Source: Rhodococcus coprophilus NBRC 100603 (GTDB taxonomy: Bacteria > Actinomycetota > Actinomycetes > Mycobacteriales > Mycobacteriaceae). Taken from it: a stretch of 64,000 bases of DNA. The notes beneath the pieces were generated by a model. It was not told the origin of the DNA. It saw only the letters and a program-made list of their open reading frames with translations, and did no database searches. The stretch is from NCBI RefSeq assembly GCF_001895045.1, contig NZ_BDAM01000007.1:186001-250000 (forward strand), written 5' to 3'. Position numbers and translations under genes: made by a program. Position 1 is the first letter of the stretch; each line of letters starts with the position of its first letter. Shown one piece after another: positions 1 to 8,033 of this stretch.

Positions 1-2
1 CC

Positions 3-293
3 CCCTTGACGATCGAATTCCTGCTGGTCGCCGCGTTCCTCCTCGGACTCGCCGGCCAGACCATCAAACTGACCGGCGACGCCGCGATGCAGATCGAGAT
101 CGACGACGCGCGACGCGGGCAGGTGTTCGCATTGCAGGACACGGTGTTCAATCTCGCGTTCCTCACCGCCATTGCTGCGTCGGCCTTCGTCATCGCGCCC
201 GACGGTCACTCGCCGGCACTCGCGGTTGCCGGTGGTCTGATCTACGCATGTGCGCTCGCTGCCGTACTCGCCTCGAGGCGGATGCGTGATTAG
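3..293 (+). CDS. MFS transporter, C-terminal fragment (5' end outside window)
   Basis: Only about 96 C-terminal residues are present, and the frame is open to the left edge of the window. The segment has hydrophobic helices (FLLVAAFLLGLAG, then FNLAFLTAIAASAFVIA and AVAGGLIYACALAAVLASR). Between them is a polar loop with DDARRGQVFALQD, which resembles the cytoplasmic loop of major facilitator transporters of the MFS_3/enterobactin-exporter type. It ends in a short basic tail. Its stop overlaps the stop of modC on the opposite strand by four bases, so the two genes are convergent. The substrate cannot be inferred from this fragment. Confidence 0.6.
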   Translation, partial: PLTIEFLLVAAFLLGLAGQTIKLTGDAAMQIEIDDARRGQVFALQDTVFNLAFLTAIAASAFVIAPDGHSPALAVAGGLIYACALAAVLASRRMRD

Positions 294-1369
294 TCGCGCA
301 TCGCACGCTCCGGAAGCGCGGCACCATGGACGTGTACTTCCGCCGCCTTGACCACGAACCACACTTTCGAACCCGGTTCGAGAGCAAGGTCGGCAACCGC
401 GGCGGGGGTCACCTCGGCGGCGAGACCGCCCGCAGCGCGCACCAGTACCGTCGCCCCCCGGACTTCGAGTTCGGTCACGATCACCTCGAACGCATTGCGC
501 GGACTTCCGTGCGGCTCTTCCACATACACGGCGACCGCCGCGGGGGCGAACACGGCCGCAGCGGCATCGCCCTCCACACACTCGTCGTCGACGACCCCTC
601 GTACCGTGCCCACCTCGGCGTGCAGTCCGTCGCTCGTGACGGTGCCGGCAATCAGGTTCGTTCCCGCGATTCGCGCGGCGAAGGTACTACGTGGGCGAGT
701 GAGAACGTCGCGCACGGTGCCGTGTTCGACGACGCGCCCGGACTCGACGACCGCGACGCGGTCCGCGAGGGCAAGCGCGTCGAGAGGGTCGTGCGTGACC
801 AGCAGCGCGGTACGTTGCTCCTCGCGCAGAATCCGTCGTAATAGCGACCGGATCGCCGGTGCCGCAGCGACATCCAGTGCTGCCATCGGCTCGTCGAGCA
901 TGAGCAGTCGGGGGCCGGCGGCCAGAGCACGGGCGATGGCGACCCGTTGTGCCTGGCCGCCCGACAACTGATGGGGCTTGCGGTCGGCGAACTCCAGGGC
1001 CTCGACGGCCTCGAGCCAGCGCAGTGCCTCCGCGTGCGCGGCGCCTCGGCTCATCCCGGCACTACGCGGCGCGAACGCCACATTGCCTGCGGCGGTCAGG
1101 TGTGGGAACAGCAGTGCCTGCTGCGCGAGCAGAGCAACCGACCTTCGGTGCGGCGGCACCGCCACGCCCGTTTCGGTGTCGGTGAGAACGCGACCACCGA
1201 GCTCGATATGTCCGTCATCCGGCTGCACAAGTCCCGCAACCAGATTCAGCAGCGTGGATTTCCCGGCGCCGTTGGGTCCGAGAATCGCGACGACGCTGCC
1301 GGGCGACACCTCGAGATCCAGGTCCACCGACCTTGCGTCGACCCGCGCTCGCACGCGCAGACCCGTCAC
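290..1369 (-). CDS. modC: Molybdate ABC transporter ATP-binding protein ModC
   Basis: This is the ATPase that drives molybdate import with ModB and ModA. It has 359 residues. The Walker A motif GPNGAGKST lies at 31-39, the ABC signature LSGGQ at 135-139, Walker B (LLMLDEP) at about 155-161, and the switch histidine in LLVTHD near 190. The last third (about 230-350) is a regulatory region with a TOBE-like fold, typical of ModC. The start codon overlaps the modB stop (ATGA), so translation is coupled. The length and domain order are normal for the family. Specificity for molybdate rests on the modA partner and on the neighbouring molybdoenzymes. Confidence 0.93.
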   Translation of the reverse strand: MTGLRVRARVDARSVDLDLEVSPGSVVAILGPNGAGKSTLLNLVAGLVQPDDGHIELGGRVLTDTETGVAVPPHRRSVALLAQQALLFPHLTAAGNVAFAPRSAGMSRGAAHAEALRWLEAVEALEFADRKPHQLSGGQAQRVAIARALAAGPRLLMLDEPMAALDVAAAPAIRSLLRRILREEQRTALLVTHDPLDALALADRVAVVESGRVVEHGTVRDVLTRPRSTFAARIAGTNLIAGTVTSDGLHAEVGTVRGVVDDECVEGDAAAAVFAPAAVAVYVEEPHGSPRNAFEVIVTELEVRGATVLVRAAGGLAAEVTPAAVADLALEPGSKVWFVVKAAEVHVHGAALPERAMRD

Positions 1370-2166
1370 AGCTCGCCGCCTGTCCGCCGCCCCCGAGCGG
1401 CCACCACGATGAGCACGGCCACGACGACCAGCAGCAGCGACAGCGCGACGGCGGCGTCGGGATCGGTTTCGCGCTGGAGGTAGATCTCGAGCGGCAAGGT
1501 GCGGGTGACGCCCTGGAGGCTGCCTGCGAAGGTGAGTGTCGCGCCGAACTCCCCGAGTGCCCGGGCGAACGCCAGGATCGCACCCGACACAAGTCCTGGC
1601 AGCACCAACGGCAGGGTGACCCGGCGGAACACCGTGGTGGGCCGAGCACCGAGGGTTGCGGCCACGGCCTCGTAGCGCCGGCCGGCGGTACGCAGTGCTC
1701 CCTCCAGGCTCATCACCAGGAACGGCAGCGCCACGAATGTCTGGGCGAGCACAACGGCGGTGGTGGAGAAAGCGATTCGAATCCCGAACGCCTCTAGGTG
1801 TTCACCGATCAGTCCGCGCCGGCCGAAGGTATAGAGCAGTGCGATACCGCCCACCACCGGGGGCAGCACGAGTGGCAACAGGATCAGTGAGCGCAGCACG
1901 GGCATCACGCGTGCGGTGCTGCGTGCGAGGACTGCGGCCATCGGCACACCGAACACGATGCACAGCACGGTGCTGGTCAACGCCGTCCGCAGACTCAGCA
2001 GGAGCGCCTGGACGGACGCCTCGGAGGTGACCAACTCGGGGAATCGCTGCCAGTCGACGGACAGGACGATCGAGACCAGCGGCAGCACCACGAACACTCC
2101 GCCGACGATCGCCGGAACGTAGATCCAGGCCGGCAGGCCGGTCGGAGTGCGGGCGGCTGCCGTCAC
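1366..2166 (-). CDS. modB: Molybdate ABC transporter permease ModB
   Basis: This is the inner-membrane channel subunit for molybdate uptake, 266 residues from a GTG start. The GTG shares bases with the modA stop (GTGA), which decides the start against longer upstream frames. The protein has about five or six hydrophobic helices, beginning with [24 protein letters not shown]. The cytoplasmic coupling segment [30 protein letters not shown] is the EAA loop that contacts ModC. A second conserved segment reads [16 protein letters not shown], the usual ModB/CysT signature. It lies in the middle of a modA-modB-modC operon in which all junctions overlap. Confidence 0.93.
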   Translation of the reverse strand: MTAAARTPTGLPAWIYVPAIVGGVFVVLPLVSIVLSVDWQRFPELVTSEASVQALLLSLRTALTSTVLCIVFGVPMAAVLARSTARVMPVLRSLILLPLVLPPVVGGIALLYTFGRRGLIGEHLEAFGIRIAFSTTAVVLAQTFVALPFLVMSLEGALRTAGRRYEAVAATLGARPTTVFRRVTLPLVLPGLVSGAILAFARALGEFGATLTFAGSLQGVTRTLPLEIYLQRETDPDAAVALSLLLVVVAVLIVVAARGRRTGGEL

Positions 2167-2948
2167 GGGACGTCGAACCCGGCGTCGGCCAGGATCTTCC
2201 GGCCTTCCGGACCGGCGACGTAGTCGACGAACATCTGTGCAGTATCCGGGTTCTGAGAATCCTCCAGCACCGCAATCGGATACGTGTTGACCGAGTCTGC
2301 CGACCCGGGGAACGGCACGGCGGTGACGTTGTCGCCTGCCGAGCGGGCGTCGGTGACGTAGACCAGTCCTGCGTCGGCCTGTCCCGAGGTGATCTTGCCG
2401 AGTACATCCGTGACGGAGGATTCCTCGCTGACCGGCTCGAGTTCGACGCCGGTCGCCTCTTCCGCGCGAACGGTGGCCGCTCCACACGGCACCTGCGGAG
2501 CGCAGACGACCACCGTCACCCCCGACCGAGTCAGGTCGTCGAACGATTCGATGCCCTTCGGATTCCCCGCCTCGGTCACGATCGTGAGGGTGTTGGTAAC
2601 GAACGGAACGGGGTCGCCCGACACGAGACCGTCGTCTCCGGCTCGGCTCATGGTGCCGGTGTCGGCTGGGGCGAACACGTCGGCGGGCGCACCCTGCGAC
2701 AGTTGGGCCAGCAGGTCCGACGAGCCCGCGAACGCAAGATCGACCGTGATGCCGTCATGCGTTTCCTCGAACTGCGCAGCGATCTCCGTGAAGGTGTCCT
2801 TCAGCGACGCCGCCGCAAAAACGGTGAGCGTCTCCCCGGCGGAAGAACCGTTCGTACCGTCGGAGCGGGCACCGGTGTCCGTTCCACAGGAAACGGAGGC
2901 CAGAGCGACGGCCGCCGCCAGGATCGATGCGGCCCGTGCCCGCTTCAC
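2163..2948 (-). CDS. modA: Molybdate-binding lipoprotein ModA
   Basis: This is the extracellular substrate-binding protein of the molybdate transporter, 261 residues from a GTG start. A GGAGGTG ribosome site precedes the GTG. The N-terminus is a lipoprotein signal: a basic VKRARA, a hydrophobic stretch and a lipid-attachment Cys at about residue 21 (SVSC). The mature part carries [17 protein letters not shown] and [24 protein letters not shown], which are diagnostic of ModA-type periplasmic binding proteins, and later APQVPCG. It overlaps the upstream regulator gene by GTGA and modB by GTGA, so four genes are translationally linked. Confidence 0.95.
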   Translation of the reverse strand: MKRARAASILAAAVALASVSCGTDTGARSDGTNGSSAGETLTVFAAASLKDTFTEIAAQFEETHDGITVDLAFAGSSDLLAQLSQGAPADVFAPADTGTMSRAGDDGLVSGDPVPFVTNTLTIVTEAGNPKGIESFDDLTRSGVTVVVCAPQVPCGAATVRAEEATGVELEPVSEESSVTDVLGKITSGQADAGLVYVTDARSAGDNVTAVPFPGSADSVNTYPIAVLEDSQNPDTAQMFVDYVAGPEGRKILADAGFDVP

Positions 2949-3349
2949 GAGGCACCTCCGGGAGTTTCGATGATGACGGTCGTCGCCTTCACCACCGCGA
3001 CCCCGACGCTGCCCGGTTCGAGGCCGAGTTCCTGCACCGCCTCGGTACTCATGAGCGAGACGACGCGGTGCGGACCGCACTGCATCTCGACCTGCGACAT
3101 CACCGGATCGGACACCACCCGGGTGACGAGACCGACGAATTTGTTGCGGGCCGAACTGCCGACGCCGAGCAGGTCGGGCGCCGCATCGGCCTGTTCACGG
3201 GAGAACGCGGCAAGTTCCCGTCCGTCGATCACCTTGCGGCCCGCGTCGTCCTTGGTCGCGGAAAGCGCGCCCTGGTCGATCCAGCGGCGGACGGTGTCGT
3301 CGCTGACGCCGAGCAGGCCCGCAGCATCGCGGATACGGAAGGAGGTCAC
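2945..3349 (-). CDS. Excisionase/MerR-type HTH protein with C-terminal TOBE (molybdate-binding) domain
   Basis: About 134 residues from the GTG at 3349; the open frame extends further upstream without a better start. Residues 1-60 read FRIRDAAGLLGVSDDTVRRWIDQG...DGRELAAFSREQ, a helix-turn-helix of the MerR/excisionase (helix_turn_helix_17) type. Residues 65-134 (SARNKFVGLVTRVVSD...QCGPHRVVSLMSTEAVQELGLEPGSVGVAVVKATTVII) form a single TOBE/Mop domain that binds molybdate in related proteins. Its stop overlaps the modA start. The inferred role is a molybdate-responsive regulator of this island, or a small molybdate store. It is not a classic ModE, which is larger and has a different HTH. Confidence 0.8.
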   Translation of the reverse strand: MTSFRIRDAAGLLGVSDDTVRRWIDQGALSATKDDAGRKVIDGRELAAFSREQADAAPDLLGVGSSARNKFVGLVTRVVSDPVMSQVEMQCGPHRVVSLMSTEAVQELGLEPGSVGVAVVKATTVIIETPGGAS

Positions 3350-3351
3350 CG

Positions 3352-3400
3352 ATGCGTCCGCATACGAGTCATGCAGCTGACCATACTTCCGCAGATGCGG
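3352..3400. promoter_or_regulatory. Short palindromes upstream of the TOBE-regulator/mod operon
   Basis: The gap between the formate dehydrogenase gene and the regulator (3350-3529) holds two small inverted repeats, ATGCG-TC-CGCAT at 3352-3363 and CCGCA-GA-TGCGG at 3389-3400. They lie just upstream of the regulator start on the minus strand and could be an operator for autoregulation. No clear -35/-10 pair was recognised. The rest of the gap shows nothing else. Confidence 0.3.
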
Positions 3401-3529
3401 ATGATTCAAGCCTGTAGGCGAGCGCGCCTTCCTGGCGGTCCCGTCCCCACAGTCCGCACGGTTGTGTGCAGCGACCGCATCGACGAATCGCCCCGCTTCG
3501 AGCACATGAGTACGGAGAAGGCCGACCGG

Positions 3530-6211
3530 TTATCGACCGACCGGGCGAATCGCCACGGCGGTGATCTTGTACTCCGGGCACCCGGTGTCTTCGTCTGTAC
3601 GAGCGGAGGTCAGGGTATTCACCGGTGCGTGCGGGAAATGGAAATCGCAGAACGCTGTCCCGGGAGCGGTGTCGTCGGTGACGGTGACGGTCAGGCACAC
3701 GGTGCCACGCCGACTGCGGACCTCGACGGTGCCGCCGGTCTGCACACCCATCGCTGCAGCGTCGTGAGGGTGAAGATCGAGGGATTCGCGCGGGGTCAGG
3801 TCGATGTCGGGTGTGCGCCTGGTCATCGAGCCGGTGTTGTAGTGCGTCAGCCGTCGGCCGGTGACGAGTACGAAGGGGTAATCGGCGTCGGGGGCTTCAC
3901 CCGGCGGAAGGTAGGGCCGGGCCGCGAGATGGGCCCGGCCGTCGCCGGTGGCGAACCGCTCGAGATACAGGACGGCCTGCCCGGGTTTCCCGCGGTCGGG
4001 ACACGGCCAGTGCAGCGGGCCCGCGAGGTCGAGGCGGCGGTGCGAGATGCCGGCGAACATCGGCGCGACCCGAGCGCATTCGTCCATCGCGTCCGAGGGA
4101 GTGACGCAACCGAGGTCGGCGCCCATCGCACGAGCAACACCGGCGATGATGTCGAAATCGGTCCGGACCCCGGCCGGCGGCGCGACCGCGGGTCGCACAC
4201 GCTGGAATCTCCGATCGAAGTTCACGAAGGTTCCGTCCTTCTCGAGGAAGGATGCGGCCGGAAACACGATGTCTGCGACACGCGCCGTCTCGGACGGAAA
4301 CAGGTCATGGCAGATGAGCAACTCACATGATGCCAATGCTTTCCGGACGTGCTCGGTGTTCGGGTCGGATGCGGCGACATCCTCGCCGATGACATAGAGG
4401 GCGCGCAGTTCGCCTGCGCAGGCGGCATCGAACATCTGTGGTATCCGAAGGCCCGGGTGGGGTGGTACCGGACTGTTCCAGACATCGGAGAAACGGTTTC
4501 GGGCCGCATCGTTCGTGAGGGGTTGGTATCCGGGCAGCAGATCGGGTAGCGCCCCCATGTCGGATGCGCCTTGCACGTTGTTCTGCCCGCGCAGGGGGAG
4601 GACGCCGCAGCACCCGTCGGTGCCGATCGCGCCGCGCAGAAGCGCCAGATTGACGAGAGTGCGGACGCCGTCCGTGCCGTGCATGTGCTCGGTGACGCCG
4701 AGGCCGTAGACGATGATCGGACGCTGCGCCTCACCGAAGAGCCGTCCGGCTTCCCTCAAGGGATTCTGCGGCACGTCGGCGATGTCGGCGACACGTCCGG
4801 GGTGGTAGTCCTTGACAAGTTCGGTCAGTTCGGTGAGTCCGGTTGTTCGCTCGGCCAGGAAGTCCCTGTCGATGCAACCGTGTGTGATGAGCAGATGGGC
4901 CAGGGCATTGAACACGGCCACATTGGATCCCGGTCGTGCCTGGATGTGGACGTCGGCGAGGTCGGCGAGTCCAGTTCTGCGAGGGTCGATCACGATCAAT
5001 TTCGCTCCGGCGAGCACACGTTGGGTAATGCGGGCACCGACGACCGGATGTGCCTCGGTGGGATTGGCGCCGGCGAGGAGAATGCAATCGGCGCGGTCGA
5101 TGTCATCCATGGTGTTGGTTCCGCCGGCGAAACCGAGCGAGCGGGTCAGCCCCGCCGCCGAGGGTGCGTGACACAGCCGTGAGCAATTGTCGATGTTGTT
5201 GGTGCCGAGTACGACTCGGGCGAACTTCTGGGCGAGGTAGTTTTCTTCGTTGGTGGCGCGGGCTGAACAGATGACACCGATCGACTGCGCACCGTGACGA
5301 TCCCGGATCCGGGCGAGTTCATCGGCGGCATACCCGATCGCCTCTGCCCATGTGGTTCGCCGCAGCGGACCGGAACGGTCCGATCTCGTCAAGGGGGTGT
5401 CGAGGCGGTCGTCGGCGCGGAGGAACCCGTGCGCGAATCGTCCCTTGACGCATGCGTGCCCACGGTTGACCGGTCCGTCGAGGGCAGGAGTGATCGCGGC
5501 GACTTCCGCTCCTCGGGTTTGTACGTTCAGTGTGCAGCCGACCCCGCAGTAGCCACAGGTCGTGCTGGTCGTACCGGTGATCGGACGCGGATCGCGTAAC
5601 CCGGGCTCGGTGAGCGCGCCGGTCGGGCACGAATCCACACAGCTGCCGCAGCTCACACACGGCGAATCGATCCATGCGCCACCATCTCCGGCCGACACGA
5701 CGGTGTCGAATCCACGACCGCTCAGTTCCAACGCAAACGTGCCCTGGACTTCCGCGCACATCGATACGCATCGGCCACAGGCGATACACAGGTCGCGATC
5801 CAGCCTGATGTAGGGGTGCGAGTCGTCGACTCCCCGCCCACGTTCGACTGCGTTGCCGGGCTTCCGGCTCACACCGAGCAGGTCGCATGCTTGCACCAAT
5901 TCGCTGCGATCGACGGGAATCTGCAGGGCCCGGTCCGGCAACTCGGACACGATCAACTCCAAGGCGCCGCGTGCGATCGACGAGGCGATCGTACCTTCGG
6001 TCTCGATTACCACCCCGTCGTGAACCGGGGTCGTGCATGCAGCGACGATGTCGCCGTCGGCAAGGACCAGACAGACCCGGCACGAGCCCCGCGGCGAGAC
6101 ACGGTCGTCGTGGCACAGGGCCGGGACACGGGCGCCTGCGGCACGAATCGCGGCAAGAAGGTGCGCACCGTCCGGTACCTCGACATTCGTGCCGTCGACG
6201 ATCGCCCTCAC
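3530..6211 (-). CDS. fdhF: NAD-dependent molybdenum formate dehydrogenase, catalytic (alpha) subunit
   Basis: Cytoplasmic formate oxidation; 893 residues from a GTG that overlaps the stop of the NuoEF-like partner. The N-terminus (1-80) is a [2Fe-2S] domain (LCHDDRVSPRGSCRVCLV, then ACTT). Next come two [4Fe-4S] motifs, CIACGRCVSMC and CVSCGSCVDSCPTGA. The molybdopterin domain opens with CGYCGVGC, followed by CVKGRFAHGF. The metal ligand segment reads SRLCHAPSAAGL, so the active-site ligand is cysteine rather than selenocysteine, with the catalytic His next to it. The C-terminal MGD-binding domain starts near FVLVTGR and ends CPEYKITAVAIRPVGR. The order matches FdsA of Rhodobacter/Cupriavidus-type enzymes. 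No fdhD-like sulfurtransferase gene is in the window. Confidence 0.88.
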   Translation of the reverse strand: MRAIVDGTNVEVPDGAHLLAAIRAAGARVPALCHDDRVSPRGSCRVCLVLADGDIVAACTTPVHDGVVIETEGTIASSIARGALELIVSELPDRALQIPVDRSELVQACDLLGVSRKPGNAVERGRGVDDSHPYIRLDRDLCIACGRCVSMCAEVQGTFALELSGRGFDTVVSAGDGGAWIDSPCVSCGSCVDSCPTGALTEPGLRDPRPITGTTSTTCGYCGVGCTLNVQTRGAEVAAITPALDGPVNRGHACVKGRFAHGFLRADDRLDTPLTRSDRSGPLRRTTWAEAIGYAADELARIRDRHGAQSIGVICSARATNEENYLAQKFARVVLGTNNIDNCSRLCHAPSAAGLTRSLGFAGGTNTMDDIDRADCILLAGANPTEAHPVVGARITQRVLAGAKLIVIDPRRTGLADLADVHIQARPGSNVAVFNALAHLLITHGCIDRDFLAERTTGLTELTELVKDYHPGRVADIADVPQNPLREAGRLFGEAQRPIIVYGLGVTEHMHGTDGVRTLVNLALLRGAIGTDGCCGVLPLRGQNNVQGASDMGALPDLLPGYQPLTNDAARNRFSDVWNSPVPPHPGLRIPQMFDAACAGELRALYVIGEDVAASDPNTEHVRKALASCELLICHDLFPSETARVADIVFPAASFLEKDGTFVNFDRRFQRVRPAVAPPAGVRTDFDIIAGVARAMGADLGCVTPSDAMDECARVAPMFAGISHRRLDLAGPLHWPCPDRGKPGQAVLYLERFATGDGRAHLAARPYLPPGEAPDADYPFVLVTGRRLTHYNTGSMTRRTPDIDLTPRESLDLHPHDAAAMGVQTGGTVEVRSRRGTVCLTVTVTDDTAPGTAFCDFHFPHAPVNTLTSARTDEDTGCPEYKITAVAIRPVGR

Positions 6212-7863
6212 GACTCCTCCGTTCCACCGAAATCCGCCGCATAGACACGGAGCAGGCTGCGCACAGCGCCTGCAATTCCGCGCCCGAAGGCACACAAGCT
6301 GCCCCGCTCCATCGTCTGGAGCAACCGTTCCGGCGGTAGACGTTGATCCGGTGCCGAACACAGCTCCAGTCCCTGCCTCGATCCGACCCGGCAAGGGGAG
6401 CAGGCGCCGCAGCTTTCCGCATCCGCGAAGGTCCACAGATGGTGCAGTAACTCCTGTCCGCGTACGGTGTCCCCGATCGCGACGATGCCGCCGTGCCCGA
6501 GTGCAGCGCCCGCTTCTGCCAGCGCGGGCGCGGACAGTGGGACGTCGAGGTCGTCCGATCCCAGGAACCCACCGAGCGGGCCGCCGACCTGCACTGCCCG
6601 CAGAGTCTGCCCGTCCCGCATCCCGCCCCCGAGGGTTTCCACGATCGTCCGGAGTGAGGTGCCGAACTCGACCTCGTAGACACCGGGACGGCGGAACAGT
6701 CCGTTCAGGCTGACGAGCTTGGTCCCGTTCTCCTCGGGCAGCCCGAGCGCCGCATATGCCGGGCCTCCGTGCTGCACGATCCACGGCACGGCGGCGAGTG
6801 TTTCGACATTGTTGACCGCGGTCGGCCGGGCCGCCAGACCACGAGCAGTCGGGTAGGGCGGCCGCGCCTGTACTCCACCCCGCAGCCCCTGCACGGATCG
6901 GAGGAGCGCGGTTTCCTCGCCCGCCACATAGGACCCCGCTCCCACCAGGATCGTGACGTCGAAGTCGACATCCGCGCCGTGCACCCCAGATCCGAGATGA
7001 CCGGCGCGCCGGGCTTCGTCGACGGCGGCACGCATCGCGTCGACCGCAGCGGGATATTCGGACCTGACCAGGACGTAGGCGTGCTGTGCCCCCACCGCGT
7101 AACCGGCGAGGGCCAAGCCTTCCAGCACGCGCGCTGGGTCGTACTCCATGAGCAGTCGATCACAGTAGGAGCCGGGATCACCCTCGTCCCCGTTGGCGAC
7201 CACATACCGAGGCGGGTCCCCGGCCCCCGCGGCAGCCCATTTCGCCGCGATGGGGTAACCGGCGCCGCCCCGGCCGCGAAGTCCCGCCCGGAGAACCTCG
7301 TTACGGATGTGCTCTCGAGGCGTTGTCTTCACCACCTCAGGCCATACTTGCCACGATCGAGCAGCGCCGGTGAGTCCGGCGAGCACCACCGCCTCGGAGT
7401 CGGCAGCCCGGAACGGAATCACCGGCACATCCTCGCGCCGGTCAACAGCGTTCGCGGCAATAAAAGGACGACCCACTACGGGTGTCGTACCGTCCATGGC
7501 GGCCGGAGCTGCATAGCAGTATCCGAGACAGTAGACGTGCTGAACCGACGCCGAACCACCAGGATCGCCGTCGAGGTGGGACTCGTCTGCGCTGCCGCCT
7601 GTGGCGACGAAGCACGCCGTGCCACGACACATTCGCACGTGCCGTTCTTGCCGCACAGGGACGGCGAGATCCGCGTAGAACGCTGCTGTACCGGCCACCG
7701 CTGCGACCGGCATTCCGAGATCTTGCGCAACAGTCCTCACGTCCGAACGCGCGATGGTGCCGTGATCGGTCTGCGCCTCCTTCAGGCGACGGACGATCTC
7801 GGCGCCGTCGACGCCGAAACGCGTCTGCCAATCGATGAATGCGTCGCGTGGGGCAGATCCCAT
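6208..7863 (-). CDS. Fused NuoE/NuoF-type NAD-binding subunit of formate dehydrogenase
   Basis: 551 residues; ATG start preceded by a GAGG ribosome site. Residues 1-150 are a NuoE-like thioredoxin-fold [2Fe-2S] domain with cysteines in MCRGTACFV and YCLGYCYAAP. Residues about 190-540 are NuoF-like: a glycine-rich NAD/FMN segment (RAGLRGRGGAGYPIAAKW, VVANGDEGDPGSY), then GAGSYVAGEETALL, and a C-terminal [4Fe-4S] motif ESCGACSPCRVG...SLCAFG. In FdsABG enzymes these two parts are usually separate polypeptides; here they are one. It overlaps the catalytic gene by GTGA, so the pair forms a two-gene diaphorase-linked formate dehydrogenase reducing NAD+. The 170-base gap to the upstream nitrate reductase may hold a promoter, but none was recognised. 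Confidence 0.88.
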   Translation of the reverse strand: MGSAPRDAFIDWQTRFGVDGAEIVRRLKEAQTDHGTIARSDVRTVAQDLGMPVAAVAGTAAFYADLAVPVRQERHVRMCRGTACFVATGGSADESHLDGDPGGSASVQHVYCLGYCYAAPAAMDGTTPVVGRPFIAANAVDRREDVPVIPFRAADSEAVVLAGLTGAARSWQVWPEVVKTTPREHIRNEVLRAGLRGRGGAGYPIAAKWAAAGAGDPPRYVVANGDEGDPGSYCDRLLMEYDPARVLEGLALAGYAVGAQHAYVLVRSEYPAAVDAMRAAVDEARRAGHLGSGVHGADVDFDVTILVGAGSYVAGEETALLRSVQGLRGGVQARPPYPTARGLAARPTAVNNVETLAAVPWIVQHGGPAYAALGLPEENGTKLVSLNGLFRRPGVYEVEFGTSLRTIVETLGGGMRDGQTLRAVQVGGPLGGFLGSDDLDVPLSAPALAEAGAALGHGGIVAIGDTVRGQELLHHLWTFADAESCGACSPCRVGSRQGLELCSAPDQRLPPERLLQTMERGSLCAFGRGIAGAVRSLLRVYAADFGGTEES

Positions 7864-8033
7864 GGCGACCCCTCACTCGGACGTAGCCTTCGTGGTCATG
7901 ATCCTCCGCGCCTACCGCGTCGATCAACCTCCCACGGCGATTCATCCCGAACGCCCGCATATGGAGTGTCGTTCAAGGGCAAGATGCTGTGCCCCCTGTG
8001 CCCCCAGGTCACCGGCCATCGGAGCAGGGGTGG

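Noticed and set aside
3530-6211. Possible selenoprotein formate dehydrogenase
   Set aside because: The metal-ligand position is an ordinary Cys codon (SRLCHAP) and no in-frame TGA is present.
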